Shown: positions 34,634 through 44,103 of the stretch, one piece after another
How the letters are laid out: every line of letters begins with the position of its first letter
Position numbering within the stretch: position 1 is the stretch's first letter
DNA from: an uncultured Verrucomicrobia subdivision 3 bacterium
GTDB lineage: Bacteria; Verrucomicrobiota; Verrucomicrobiia; Limisphaerales; UBA11358
Length of the DNA: 62,763 nt
NCBI GenBank assembly: GCA_903865745.1
Contig: CAIPKV010000010.1
Coordinates: 1-62,763 of the forward strand
Reading direction: 5' to 3'
The notes under the pieces: model-generated
Seen by the model: the letters and a program-made list of their open reading frames with translations, nothing else
Database searches by the model: none
What the model was told of the DNA's origin: nothing
Translations under genes and position numbers: made by a program

Positions 34634-35644
34634 TTGAACCAGCCTGACTATTTGTCTTTGCGCCAAGTGCGCCTGAAACCCCCGCTAGAACTCGAGTTCA
34701 AGGGTGACGCCCTGTATTTTATTTTCAGCCAAGGCAGCGCTGGGAAATTTAGCTCCTCCCGGGCGAATCACCGTCTGATGGCGGGTGACGTCTTGGTTTT
34801 TAACGGGGTTAATCCGGGCAAAATCAGCCCCGCCGAGGCCGGTAAGGAATATGTGTTCAGCAGTTTTTCCGTTAGTTTTGAACAGCTGCTCCCGCTGTTC
34901 TCCAGCACGGAAATCAGCCAGCTTCACGTTCTCAACGAAAATTTCAAAACAGCCAATGTAATTGCCGCCACCACGCCTTTGGCGAAGGATTGTCAGCGGT
35001 TGCTGGCGCAGGTTCCGGCGGATTTTGATTTGAACCATCGCGGCCAATTGCTGCGGATTGCTGCCAGCCTGCTAGCTGTTGAATTTAAGGCGATTCAGGC
35101 ACAATTTGGCGCGGCCGGCTCGGAAAATCAATTCTTGCAGATTTTTAAAAAATTGTCGGCTGCTGAATTGATCAGTCTTTCAGTGGGCGACCTAGCCAGC
35201 CGGTTTAATTGTAGCCGACGGCATTTGAACCGCCTGTTCCACCAGAATTTAGGGGTCTCTGTGGCGTCGTTGCGGATGGAGATGCGGATGCTCAAGGCGG
35301 TTTCACTGTTGCGCGATGGCGAGGCCAAAATCATCAATATTGCCGAGCAATGTAGTTTCAACCATCTCGGTCTCTTCAATACCTGCTTCAAGCGGCGCTT
35401 TGGCGTAAGCCCCGGCCAGTGGCGCAAAACTGCCGTCAAGCCAGATAACACTACTTTTCAGAAAAAGGGAAATGCCAAAACCAGCCTACTCGTGACGGCT
35501 GAAAAAAAGCCGGTTGGCCTACCGACATTCCAGGATTTAATTGCTGGTAAGATCGCCGGCGGCACTGAAATTTTAGCAGATTCAAGGCAGCGTCAGCATC
35601 TGGTCGGGACAAATCCAGCCCGACAATCTGGAACGACCACATGA
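34634..35644 (+). CDS. AraC-family transcriptional regulator heading the EPS locus
   Basis: This 336-residue protein has an N-terminal cupin-like sensing domain (about 1-100, HRLMAGDVLVFNGVNPG) and a C-terminal AraC DNA-binding domain (about 175-275; VGDLASRFNCSRRHLNRLF and IINIAEQCSFNHLGLFNTCF, then RRFGVSPGQWR). About 60 poorly conserved residues follow. It begins at TTG 34634; no closer ATG gives a full cupin domain. It lies 67 bp before the first EPS gene in the same direction and immediately after the 21-bp array, so local control of the EPS operon is a fair inference. Confidence 0.82.
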   Translation: MNQPDYLSLRQVRLKPPLELEFKGDALYFIFSQGSAGKFSSSRANHRLMAGDVLVFNGVNPGKISPAEAGKEYVFSSFSVSFEQLLPLFSSTEISQLHVLNENFKTANVIAATTPLAKDCQRLLAQVPADFDLNHRGQLLRIAASLLAVEFKAIQAQFGAAGSENQFLQIFKKLSAAELISLSVGDLASRFNCSRRHLNRLFHQNLGVSVASLRMEMRMLKAVSLLRDGEAKIINIAEQCSFNHLGLFNTCFKRRFGVSPGQWRKTAVKPDNTTFQKKGNAKTSLLVTAEKKPVGLPTFQDLIAGKIAGGTEILADSRQRQHLVGTNPARQSGTTT

Positions 35645-35711
35645 AAACGGGGTTATTCGGCAAGGATTGTGCTTCCGCTCAGACCGCATAACTTAGATAA
35701 TTAAAAAACAT

Positions 35712-37016
35712 ATGCCGATAACTGCTAAACTGTTTACCTGGCCATCGCGACTGGAATGGTTTCTTTTGTTGCTATTGGGAGCTTGCCCCGCTATGGCGCA
35801 AGAGGCCATCAACAACATTCAGGCGGGCGTATCAGCCGCTGACCAGCGTTCGGCGTTGATGGCGTCACCGGAGCAAAAAGATTATACGTTCAAAGATGGT
35901 GATTTTAGACTGTTGCTGGAGCCATCCGCAGGATTTGAATGGAATGATAACGTTAATATTTCCAAGACCAACAAACTGGATGATTTTATCCTAAAACCGG
36001 CACTAGGTATCCGAGCCAGTTATCCCTTTACGGAAAAAAATCTTTTGTTCGTGGATATTACCGTGGGCTATGATCGTTACCTTAAAAATCCCAGCCTGAG
36101 TTCATTTGATTTAAACTCTTCTTCTGGGACAGGCCTCTCTTTTGATGTTGGTGTTGATGATTTCACTTTTAATTTCCACGATTGGATCAGCTACGTACAG
36201 GACTCGGCACAGACTCCCACCACCGCCAATACGGATAATTTTGGTGTATTCCAAAATACATCCGGCCTGTCTGGCACCTGGGATATGAATCAGGCGACGA
36301 CAACGCTTGGCTATGATCATCAAATCCTGCTTGCCACCAGTAGCAATAATAATCAAATCAACCATAATTCGGATATGCTCAATGCCCGCTTTGGCGTTCG
36401 GCCGGAGCCTAATTTGACCGTAGGCACGGAGGCGACTGCTGCCTTCACTACTTACGAGCAGTCCTACCTCAATAATAATAACGCCTACACGCTCGGTGCC
36501 TACGCCGAATTTTCCCCGGGCCAGACCCTCAAGGCCACTCTCCGTGGTGGTTTTACCACCTATCAGTTTCAGGGTGGCAGCACGGCCATTGGCACTAATC
36601 CGCCTGTCCACACGAGCGATCAAAATTCGTGGTATGGGAGCATTAACCTTTCGCAAGAATTGCGCAAATCCATTGCCTACTCGCTGGACGCTGGCCACGA
36701 AGTGCAGCTTGGCACGCAGTCAGATTTAGTCGAAGACTGGTATGTGCGGCCAAATGTGAATTGGAAATTCATTCGCGGCACTAGTTTTCAAACCGGATTT
36801 TTTTATGAACATGGCAACCAGGGAGTTGGCAACATATCCGGAAATTTGAATGAAAATTTCGACTGGTATGGTGGCCAGTTTAGCATGCAACAAATCCTGA
36901 CGAGTCGGCTGACGCTGGATCTTACTTATCGGCTGACAGAGCGTTCGTCTTCCATCTCCACCGACGGATACACCCAAAACCTCGTTGGTCTCCAATTGAC
37001 CTATCATCCGCAATGA
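35712..37016 (+). CDS. EPS-associated outer-membrane beta-barrel protein
   Basis: This 434-residue protein has a signal peptide (LEWFLLLLLGACPAMAQ). Many alternating amphipathic strands follow (GFEWNDNVNISKTN, LLFVDITVGYDRYLKN, RLTLDLTYRLTERSS) and a final strand GLQLTYHPQ of outer-membrane type. Proteins of this kind accompany exosortase/PEP-CTERM EPS loci in proteobacteria, where they are thought to help polymer export. Its stop overlaps the next gene by 4 nt (ATGA). Confidence 0.8.
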   Translation: MPITAKLFTWPSRLEWFLLLLLGACPAMAQEAINNIQAGVSAADQRSALMASPEQKDYTFKDGDFRLLLEPSAGFEWNDNVNISKTNKLDDFILKPALGIRASYPFTEKNLLFVDITVGYDRYLKNPSLSSFDLNSSSGTGLSFDVGVDDFTFNFHDWISYVQDSAQTPTTANTDNFGVFQNTSGLSGTWDMNQATTTLGYDHQILLATSSNNNQINHNSDMLNARFGVRPEPNLTVGTEATAAFTTYEQSYLNNNNAYTLGAYAEFSPGQTLKATLRGGFTTYQFQGGSTAIGTNPPVHTSDQNSWYGSINLSQELRKSIAYSLDAGHEVQLGTQSDLVEDWYVRPNVNWKFIRGTSFQTGFFYEHGNQGVGNISGNLNENFDWYGGQFSMQQILTSRLTLDLTYRLTERSSSISTDGYTQNLVGLQLTYHPQ

Positions 37017-37711
37017 ACTGCTGCCTACCCCTTTTCTTAAGTAGTTTTAGGCTGGTATTCCTAAAGATTTGTTTCGTGCTGGTCTTGTGTCCCATTGCTT
37101 TTTTTTCGACGCGATTGTCGGCCGCGGAAACAAATGACCTAGTCGACGTAAACACTGCCAGCCGCGTTTCCGCAATCGACGATAAATATAAGCTTAACAT
37201 TGGAGATCAGTTGAGTTTCCAGATTATCGAGGATGAAGAAGACCCCAAGACGCTCACAGTGACCGATTCCGGTGATTTGCAGATACCTTATATCGGCCGT
37301 TTTCCGGCAGCGGGAAAAACCTGCAAGGAGTTAGCAGCGGGGTTAAAACAAGAACTGGAAAAAAATTATTATTACCACGCTACGGTAATCGTTGCCGTGG
37401 ATGCCAAGCCGCGCAGCCGCGGTAAGATTTACATCGTTGGTGCCGTCCGCACGCCGGGGTCACTTGAGATTGAGAGTGATGAGACACTGACCGTTAGCCG
37501 GGCAATTTTACGGGCGGGTAGTTTCACCGAATTTGCCGATGAGAAAAGCGTTCGCATCACTCGGAGCCCGGCATCTGGCAGCAAGGAAGAGGGAAAAAAA
37601 ATATTTACGGTGAACGTGGCGCAAATCTTTGAAAAGGGGAAAACTGAGAACGACCTGGTACTTCAGCCGGGTGATTTGGTTTTTGTGCCGGAGCGGATGA
37701 TCCGGTTCTGA
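37013..37711 (+). CDS. Wza-like polysaccharide export protein
   Basis: This 232-residue protein has a signal peptide, then a Poly_export domain (about 58-135, YKLNIGDQLSFQIIEDEED, DLQIPYIGRFPAAGKT) and one SLBB-type domain (about 140-230, KIYIVGAVRTPGSLEI; LQPGDLVFVPERMIRF). It is shorter than Wza and lacks its C-terminal amphipathic helix, so the separate barrel protein upstream may supply the outer-membrane pore (inference). No lipobox cysteine is evident. It is coupled to its neighbours on both sides (4-nt overlap before, 4-nt gap after). Confidence 0.88.
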   Translation: MNCCLPLFLSSFRLVFLKICFVLVLCPIAFFSTRLSAAETNDLVDVNTASRVSAIDDKYKLNIGDQLSFQIIEDEEDPKTLTVTDSGDLQIPYIGRFPAAGKTCKELAAGLKQELEKNYYYHATVIVAVDAKPRSRGKIYIVGAVRTPGSLEIESDETLTVSRAILRAGSFTEFADEKSVRITRSPASGSKEEGKKIFTVNVAQIFEKGKTENDLVLQPGDLVFVPERMIRF

Positions 37712-37715
37712 GCCC

Positions 37716-39872
37716 ATGAAAGATTTAGTCCATATTTCGTCGTCAGATTCGGGTCTGCAACTGCTCGAGCCGATGAGGCAGGGTGGTCAGGAACCGCCAG
37801 CGCCAAAGTTTCGCCTCCAGAAGCTATTGATGTTTCTGCGGAAGTTCTGGTGGATACCGGTGCTGACGCTAACTTTGAGCTTGGGGGTGGCAGTGGTAGT
37901 TTTTTTGCGTTCGCCACCGATTTTTTACTCAGTTGGCAGCCTTTGGGAGACGGAGAAATTACGACTGCCGGATGGTGCGGCATTTACCGAGGACCGGGAG
38001 CGAGATTTAGGTACACAGGAAGACGTACTGCGCAGCAAGGTGCTGCGTGATCTCACACTTGCTCAGATGCGCGCTTCGGATAGTAATAGTATTGTTACCG
38101 ACGAAAATGGTGATCCGCTTTCCGTGCAAATTGAAGTTAGCTCTACGCCCAAAAGCTCCGTTTATGTAATACAGTCCTCCAGCGCGAACCCTGCGTTTAC
38201 CCCAAATTACCTTAATGCTTTGATGGAGCAATATCTGGAATACCGTAAAAACATACGCAGCCGCGTTTCATCTGGCACTTTGGCCTCCATTTCTGAGCAG
38301 GTACAGCGACTAGAACGTGATATGAAGCTTGGCCAGGAAGCGCTCAACGAATACGAGCGCAGCAATAATCTGACTGTCTTGGTTGAAGAAAGTTCACAGG
38401 AAGCCAGCTATTTGGCCAAACTGAAGACAGAACTCTCTGATTACCAACTCGAATACAAATTGCTTGCCGCGAAAGCATTGGAGGAGAATTCTCCTGCAAA
38501 TAATAGTTCTAAAGACACGGTTTTTGACTCCCTGAATAATTCTGAGTCAGCCCGCAGTGCGGTAGCCGAACGACAAGGCGCCGACAAAGAAATACAGTTG
38601 CTTAAGCTAGACCGCGACCGGCTCGCCAAAAATTTGCGTCCGAATCATCCCAAAATGATTAAGTTGAACCAGGACATCGCTAGGTCTGAAAGACTCATTG
38701 AAGTTTATCATCAGCAAAGTCAGGAACAAATCGACGCTTCCCGGGAGGCGCTCCAAATTAAAATTGATAGTCTTTTACAGGCAGTTAAAGACTGGGAAGA
38801 AAAAATTGGTGCTGTGAACGAGCGGATTGCCGTTGCCGATGGCCTAAAACAAAACGTTCTGCGTAACCAAGGTTTATATGACCGTTTGACTGCTTTGCTG
38901 CAAAACGTGGACATCAGCCGAAACATTGACCAGGAGACGCTTTCTATTTTGGAACCCGCCACCCCAGCTAAACGCTCATACACTCAGGCAAAAACGATGC
39001 TGACTCAGGCCTTTATTATTGGTCTCGGACTTGGCTTGGGCATAATCTTTCTAATTACTCTGCGAGACGACCGGTTCAACACCCTGGCTGAAGTCAATGA
39101 ACGCTTTGGTGATACCGTTGTTGGCCAAGTGCCCGATATGCCGGAGTTGTCGCAGCTTGGTCCGCTCGTGTTGCTGCATGATAATGACGACCGGCATATG
39201 TTTGCTGAATCCTATCGCAACCTGCGCTCTGCCCTTCTTTACCTCACCGTGGATGGCAAACGACCTCGCGTTCTGCTGATTACTAGCGCTGTGCCAAACG
39301 AAGGCAAGTCCACCATTGCAACCAATCTCACCCGCGCAATGGCACTTGGTGGCGCGAAAGTGCTGCTCATTGATGGCGATTTGCGCAAAGGCCACATCCA
39401 TGACCGCTTGGGCGTACCGTCCAAACCCGGCCTGCATGAACTGCTCCGGCAGCAGGTAAGTCCGGAATCAATCATTCAAAAAACCGACCTGCTCAATCTC
39501 TCCTTTATCGCGCGTGGCAATATCTGTCGCAATCCAGGCGATTTGTTTTTGCAACCGGTCTTTGACACCCTGCTCACAAAATTTCGGGAAAATTTTGACT
39601 ATGTTGTAATTGATTGTAGTCCAGTATTTGCGGCAGATGATTCTTCCTCGCTCGCGCCGAAGGTCGACGGCACGTTGTTCATTGTGCGCAGCCGATTCAC
39701 CCACACGCGTGCCGTGCGAGAGGCATTGGAAATTTTATTCCAGCGTCAGGCCCGCATTCTTGGTTTGATCTTGAATCGAGCCGATTCGACGTCCAGTGGT
39801 TACTATGCTTACAAATATGCAGAGTATTATGCGGAAAATACCCAGGCAGATGTTGTGGGCGAAAAAATTTGA
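37716..39872 (+). CDS. Wzc-like polysaccharide co-polymerase/tyrosine autokinase
   Basis: This 718-residue inner-membrane protein has a Wzz-type N-terminal part with a helix at about 46-64, a long periplasmic coiled coil (SEQVQRLERDMKLGQEALNE) and a second helix around 428-447. A cytosolic BY-kinase domain follows with Walker A VPNEGKST (526-533) and the A' motif LLIDGDLRKGH. The Tyr-rich tail (GYYAYKYAEYYAEN, about 695-708) is the usual autophosphorylation cluster. Wzc proteins control chain length and couple synthesis to export by Wza. Confidence 0.93.
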   Translation: MKDLVHISSSDSGLQLLEPMRQGGQEPPAPKFRLQKLLMFLRKFWWIPVLTLTLSLGVAVVVFLRSPPIFYSVGSLWETEKLRLPDGAAFTEDRERDLGTQEDVLRSKVLRDLTLAQMRASDSNSIVTDENGDPLSVQIEVSSTPKSSVYVIQSSSANPAFTPNYLNALMEQYLEYRKNIRSRVSSGTLASISEQVQRLERDMKLGQEALNEYERSNNLTVLVEESSQEASYLAKLKTELSDYQLEYKLLAAKALEENSPANNSSKDTVFDSLNNSESARSAVAERQGADKEIQLLKLDRDRLAKNLRPNHPKMIKLNQDIARSERLIEVYHQQSQEQIDASREALQIKIDSLLQAVKDWEEKIGAVNERIAVADGLKQNVLRNQGLYDRLTALLQNVDISRNIDQETLSILEPATPAKRSYTQAKTMLTQAFIIGLGLGLGIIFLITLRDDRFNTLAEVNERFGDTVVGQVPDMPELSQLGPLVLLHDNDDRHMFAESYRNLRSALLYLTVDGKRPRVLLITSAVPNEGKSTIATNLTRAMALGGAKVLLIDGDLRKGHIHDRLGVPSKPGLHELLRQQVSPESIIQKTDLLNLSFIARGNICRNPGDLFLQPVFDTLLTKFRENFDYVVIDCSPVFAADDSSSLAPKVDGTLFIVRSRFTHTRAVREALEILFQRQARILGLILNRADSTSSGYYAYKYAEYYAENTQADVVGEKI

Positions 39873-40062
39873 AGGATTTAGTTTTCAAACGAGGTTTACA
39901 CTTCGAATCATTAGAATAAATTTACGTTTGGAGGGAGAAGAGGTTGTGATTTCTCGTGAAGCACATGAATGAAAATGAAGATAGAATAGTAGATTTGAGG
40001 CGAGATATGACTTTCCGAATGAACCAGGACAAAGTCTGCACCTCCTAATAGAAACGTTGATA

Positions 40063-41826
40063 ATGTCGCTATTCCGCTCATTTTTTGGCCTGCTAGCTCG
40101 CTGTTATCGCATGGCGCTGCCTTATGGACGTCTAAAGATGTTTGGCGTGCTGGGACTCATATTGTTCAATGGTGTATTGCAATTAATTGGGGTTACGTCC
40201 GTTTTTCCATTCTTCGCCCTAGCAGCCGATCCGGAACGCCTTCAAAAATCCAAACTCGGCAGTCATATTTTGCAATTTTTGCCGCCGCTTAACACGACCC
40301 AGTTGCTAGTCTGGACGGGATGTTTTGCAATTGTGATGCTTGTCGTAGCAAGCATCGGGAGCCTTTTCAGTGAGGTGCTACGCATCCGCTATGCCTACGG
40401 TTTTTGCCACTGGCTACGTGGTCGGCTTTTCGAATCCTATGCGAGCCAGCCGTATGCTTTTTTTCTCCGCCGCAACACCGCTGAATTAAACCAGCGGATG
40501 TTCGATGTGCAGATGTTTATCCAAAACGTGTTGCTGCCGGTTGGTGAAATATTGACGCGGCTTGTTATCGTATTGTTACTCATTACGGCAGTTTTCGTAG
40601 TGCAACCGTGGGTAGCGTTGGGATCAGCAGTTATCTTCGGTGGATTTTATTTATTGGTCTTTGTCTGGTTGAGGCCTCGAACTCGGAGTGTTTCTAATGG
40701 CTTACAGCTTTACACGGTTGGCTTCTGGAAAAATACAAACCAATTTTTGCAGGGGATCAAAACTGTGCTTGTGCATGGCCGCAGCCGTTATTTCATGGAC
40801 CGCGCACTAGAACATTCTGCACGCATTGGCGACTTTTCCAGTAAAGTTCCGATTTACAGTAACGGCCCTCGCTATTTAATTGAACCAGTCGCGTTCGGTG
40901 GATTGATGGCAGTCGTTGTTTTCCTAGCCTTGCGCGGACGTTCGTTTGCGGACATTTTGCCAAATCTAACAGTAATGGCTTTCGCTGGTTACCGGCTTCT
41001 CCCCGCGCTCCAACTGCTTTATGCCCAATTTGTTACTGTTGCAGCCAATAATTACACATTGAAACAGCTTGAAGAGGAAATAATTGAAATTGAAAAACTA
41101 GTTCCGGTCGTCGCTGCCGCGGCTAGCGCCGCACCGTTGAAATTCCGCGACAAATTGCGCCTGGAGCAAATCACCTTCCAATACACAGGCGCGACGGCTC
41201 CGGTGTTCAGCGGTTTTTCCCTCGAAATTGCTAAGAACGAATCCGTAGGCATTGCCGGCTCGTCTGGCTCCGGCAAATCTACGCTGGTGGATCTAATTCT
41301 AGGCCTGCACCAGCCGCAGTCTGGTGTGATCCGAATAGACGACGAGCCGCTTACCGCAAAAAATTTGGATTCTTGGCGTAGGATGATTGGCTACGTGCCG
41401 CAGGATATTTACCTGCTGGACGACACCATTGAGGCGAACATCGCTTTTGGCATAGAATCGAAAGATGTGGATGCTACCGCCTTGCGTGAGGCTGCGCTTG
41501 GCGCGCAAATTTTAGATTTCATCGAAAAAGAATTGCCGCAGGGAATGCACACCAGTGTTGGTGAACGCGGAGTGCGCTTGTCTGGCGGTCAGCGCCAACG
41601 AATTGGCTTGGCCCGCGCACTTTATCATCGTCCACAGATATTAATCTTGGACGAAGCCACCAGCGCCTTGGATCATCAGACAGAGCTGGCTGTAATGGAA
41701 ACCATCCACCGTCTGCAAGGCACGTTGACCATCATCACTATCGCCCATCGCTTGAGTACGCTCGAACGCTGCGACCGGGTTATTCATTTACTTTTAGGAC
41801 AATCTCAAGTTGGCCAACAAATCTAA
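40063..41826 (+). CDS. ABC transporter, fused permease/ATPase, likely oligosaccharide flippase
   Basis: This 587-residue half-transporter of the MsbA/PglK exporter type has six hydrophobic helices (about 20-330). A nucleotide-binding domain follows with Walker A AGSSGSGKSTLVD, Q-loop YVPQDIYLLDD, signature LSGGQRQRIGLARAL and Walker B ILILDEATSALD. All ATPase motifs are intact. In an EPS locus without a Wzx flippase this protein is the best candidate for flipping lipid-linked repeat units, as PglK does; substrate assignment is inference. About 190 bp without features precede it. ATG 40063 is preferred to TTG 40057. Confidence 0.9.
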   Translation: MSLFRSFFGLLARCYRMALPYGRLKMFGVLGLILFNGVLQLIGVTSVFPFFALAADPERLQKSKLGSHILQFLPPLNTTQLLVWTGCFAIVMLVVASIGSLFSEVLRIRYAYGFCHWLRGRLFESYASQPYAFFLRRNTAELNQRMFDVQMFIQNVLLPVGEILTRLVIVLLLITAVFVVQPWVALGSAVIFGGFYLLVFVWLRPRTRSVSNGLQLYTVGFWKNTNQFLQGIKTVLVHGRSRYFMDRALEHSARIGDFSSKVPIYSNGPRYLIEPVAFGGLMAVVVFLALRGRSFADILPNLTVMAFAGYRLLPALQLLYAQFVTVAANNYTLKQLEEEIIEIEKLVPVVAAAASAAPLKFRDKLRLEQITFQYTGATAPVFSGFSLEIAKNESVGIAGSSGSGKSTLVDLILGLHQPQSGVIRIDDEPLTAKNLDSWRRMIGYVPQDIYLLDDTIEANIAFGIESKDVDATALREAALGAQILDFIEKELPQGMHTSVGERGVRLSGGQRQRIGLARALYHRPQILILDEATSALDHQTELAVMETIHRLQGTLTIITIAHRLSTLERCDRVIHLLLGQSQVGQQI

Positions 41827-41905
41827 AAAAATCGCGCAAGTTTAATGCAAATCCGTGCGTGATTTTAGGCAGCCGTTTTTACATTGTCAAAATTGTGTGT
41901 TTGAT

Positions 41906-43159
41906 ATGAAAGTATTGCATTTAGGGTTATATGACCGACATGGTGGTGCGTGCATTGCCGCCTATCGTCAGCATCAAGCTTTGCTAAGGGAGGGGGTGGA
42001 TTCGCAAATGTGGGTGCGTTTTAAGACCACTGCGGATTCATCTGTTCACGCTTACACGCCTTCGCCAGAGCCATTCGTTCGTATCCGGCGGATTTTTCAA
42101 CGGCATTTTTTCCACGCCCAGCACCGGCACTTCGTGAAGCGTGGCGTTTTTCTGGATGACCGGTCCGAAGATGGCGGAGCCGAATTGGTGCAAATGCCCA
42201 AGGCTGACGTGATCAACTTGCAAAGTTTTTGGAATTTCGTCCATCTGCCGGCCATATTGGAAGCCATTCCACCTTCCGTGCCCGTGGTTGTAACCATGCA
42301 TGAAATGGCACCGTTCACCGGTGGCTGTGACTATGCGGGGGACTGTTCTAGGTTTCATGAGCAGTGCGGAAATTGCCCGCTAATGGGTGGCAGGCAAGAA
42401 AACGATTTGTCGCGCCGTTCCTGGAACCGTAAACAGCGGGTATTTCATTCCCGCCCGGCGGGAAAGATTTGTTTTGTGGCAGACAGTCATTGGCTGGCGG
42501 CGGCGGCGCAAAAAAGCGGATTATTGTCAGGCCTGCCGGTTTCGGTCATCCATTATGGTTTGGACACCGAGGTGTTTCGACCTTTAGACCGTTCGTTCGC
42601 GAGGACGGCGCTTGGAATTCCCGCCGGTGCCAAGGTGCTTTCGTTTGCCGCTTCTTTTGTCAATGATGCGCGAAAAGGAATGAAACATCTGGTTGATGCC
42701 ATCCGGTTGTTGCCGCAAAAGCCGTTTCTGCTTATGTGGGGCAATCATTTGCCGCCGGTGCTTGGGGATATTCCACATCGCCATTTGGGCGGCATACACA
42801 GCGAACATTTGGCTGCGCTGGCTTATAATGCCTCGGATGTATTTGTCATGCCATCATTAGAAGAGGCTTTTGGCCAAACCGCTTTGGAGGCCGTTGCCTG
42901 CGGCATTCCGGTGGTGGCGTTCGCTGCCGGTGGCATACCTGACATCGTTCGTCACGAGGTAACCGGCCTGCTTACCCCGGTTGGGAACAGCCAGCTGCTG
43001 GGAGAAGCCATCCAGCGGATTTTGGAGGATCAGAACCTTCGGAATGAATTGAGTTTTCAAGGTCGTCGTTGGGCCTTACAGCACTTTTCCATGGCCAATA
43101 ACGCGAGCCAGTATCTCAAACTCTACCATTCGTTGCTGGATGAAACTGCCTCAAAATAA
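41906..43159 (+). CDS. Glycosyltransferase family 4
   Basis: This 417-residue GT-B protein starts MKVLHLGLYDRHGGACIAAY. It has the acceptor-side VTMHEMAPFTGGCDYAG and the donor-site MPSLEEAFGQTALEAVACG with the EX7E motif, followed by AGGIPDIVRHEVTGLL. It probably adds a hexose to the growing EPS repeat unit; the sugar cannot be deduced. ATG 41906 is used rather than the upstream ATG 41855. Its end overlaps the next gene by 20 nt. The HEMAPFTGGC motif is close to that of the GT at 44104, so the two are probably paralogues. Confidence 0.9.
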   Translation: MKVLHLGLYDRHGGACIAAYRQHQALLREGVDSQMWVRFKTTADSSVHAYTPSPEPFVRIRRIFQRHFFHAQHRHFVKRGVFLDDRSEDGGAELVQMPKADVINLQSFWNFVHLPAILEAIPPSVPVVVTMHEMAPFTGGCDYAGDCSRFHEQCGNCPLMGGRQENDLSRRSWNRKQRVFHSRPAGKICFVADSHWLAAAAQKSGLLSGLPVSVIHYGLDTEVFRPLDRSFARTALGIPAGAKVLSFAASFVNDARKGMKHLVDAIRLLPQKPFLLMWGNHLPPVLGDIPHRHLGGIHSEHLAALAYNASDVFVMPSLEEAFGQTALEAVACGIPVVAFAAGGIPDIVRHEVTGLLTPVGNSQLLGEAIQRILEDQNLRNELSFQGRRWALQHFSMANNASQYLKLYHSLLDETASK

Positions 43160-44102
43160 TTCAGTTAATTCCGTCTGTCTGGCAATCTTGAATTACAACG
43201 GCCGGCAGCACTTGGAAAATCTGCTGCCGACCGCTCTAGCCGCTGCGAAACAATGCCCGGTCATTTGTTCTGTGCTTGTGCTAGATAACCGCAGCACCGA
43301 CCCTGACGTGGAATGGATCAAAGTTTGTTTCCCATCAGTTAAAATCGTGATCGCACCAGAAAATGATTTTCTGTTCTCCTATAACCAGCTGTTTACGCAA
43401 CTGCCGGACGACATCGTTGTCATCTTGAACAACGACCTGCGGCTCGACAAAAATTTTCTGGCTCCGCTGCTTCGGCATTTTTTTCAAAAAGATGTTTTTG
43501 CCGTTTCAGCTTCTAGTTACGACTGGGGTGGTACCGAACGCACCATCGGTCCCGCGCGGCTAAATTATCAACACGGGTTTTACCATTGGTATTACGAGCC
43601 GCAACGGCAAGAACTATGCCATACACTGTTTGCATCCGGTGGTTTCATGGCTGTTCATCGGGGAAAATTTCTCGAACTAGGCGGCTTCAACCGGCTTTTT
43701 CATCCGGCATATTGCGAGGATTTGGATCTCTGTTTTCGTGCTTGGAGACGTGGATGGCGCTCGATTTACGAACCTGCCAGCATTGTCTGGCACCGAGAAC
43801 AGGCAAGTTGGAATGTGAGTCCCGCTGCGCGACCACAAAAACTGCACTTGCGTCACGCACTTTTATTTCAATGGTCAAGCTTGCCGATGCAACGAGGTCG
43901 CCTAGCGCGCTGTTGGAGTCTTATAAAATTGTTTATCGGCGGTTTGTTTCGGGGTGAAAAACTATGGCTAGAAATTTACCCAAGGACCTGGCTAGACTGG
44001 CGAAAAATGCGGAAGCAATTTGTCAATTTAAAAATATCCGAGAAAGAATTAGCCGCTATTCAAAAAGCTATGCTCGCATCAGTTGAAAAGACTAGTAGCT
44101 GA
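43140..44102 (+). CDS. Glycosyltransferase family 2 (rhamnosyltransferase-like)
   Basis: This 320-residue GT-A protein has the nucleotide-binding start VCLAILNYNGRQHLENLLP, the metal site VVILNNDLRLDKNF, and the acceptor-site GGFNRLFHPAYCEDLDLCFR, as in WbbL-type rhamnosyltransferases. It carries no membrane helix. It overlaps the preceding gene by 20 nt and ends one base before the next ATG, so translation of the three genes is tightly linked. Confidence 0.88.
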   Translation: MKLPQNNSVNSVCLAILNYNGRQHLENLLPTALAAAKQCPVICSVLVLDNRSTDPDVEWIKVCFPSVKIVIAPENDFLFSYNQLFTQLPDDIVVILNNDLRLDKNFLAPLLRHFFQKDVFAVSASSYDWGGTERTIGPARLNYQHGFYHWYYEPQRQELCHTLFASGGFMAVHRGKFLELGGFNRLFHPAYCEDLDLCFRAWRRGWRSIYEPASIVWHREQASWNVSPAARPQKLHLRHALLFQWSSLPMQRGRLARCWSLIKLFIGGLFRGEKLWLEIYPRTWLDWRKMRKQFVNLKISEKELAAIQKAMLASVEKTSS

Positions 44103-44103
44103 A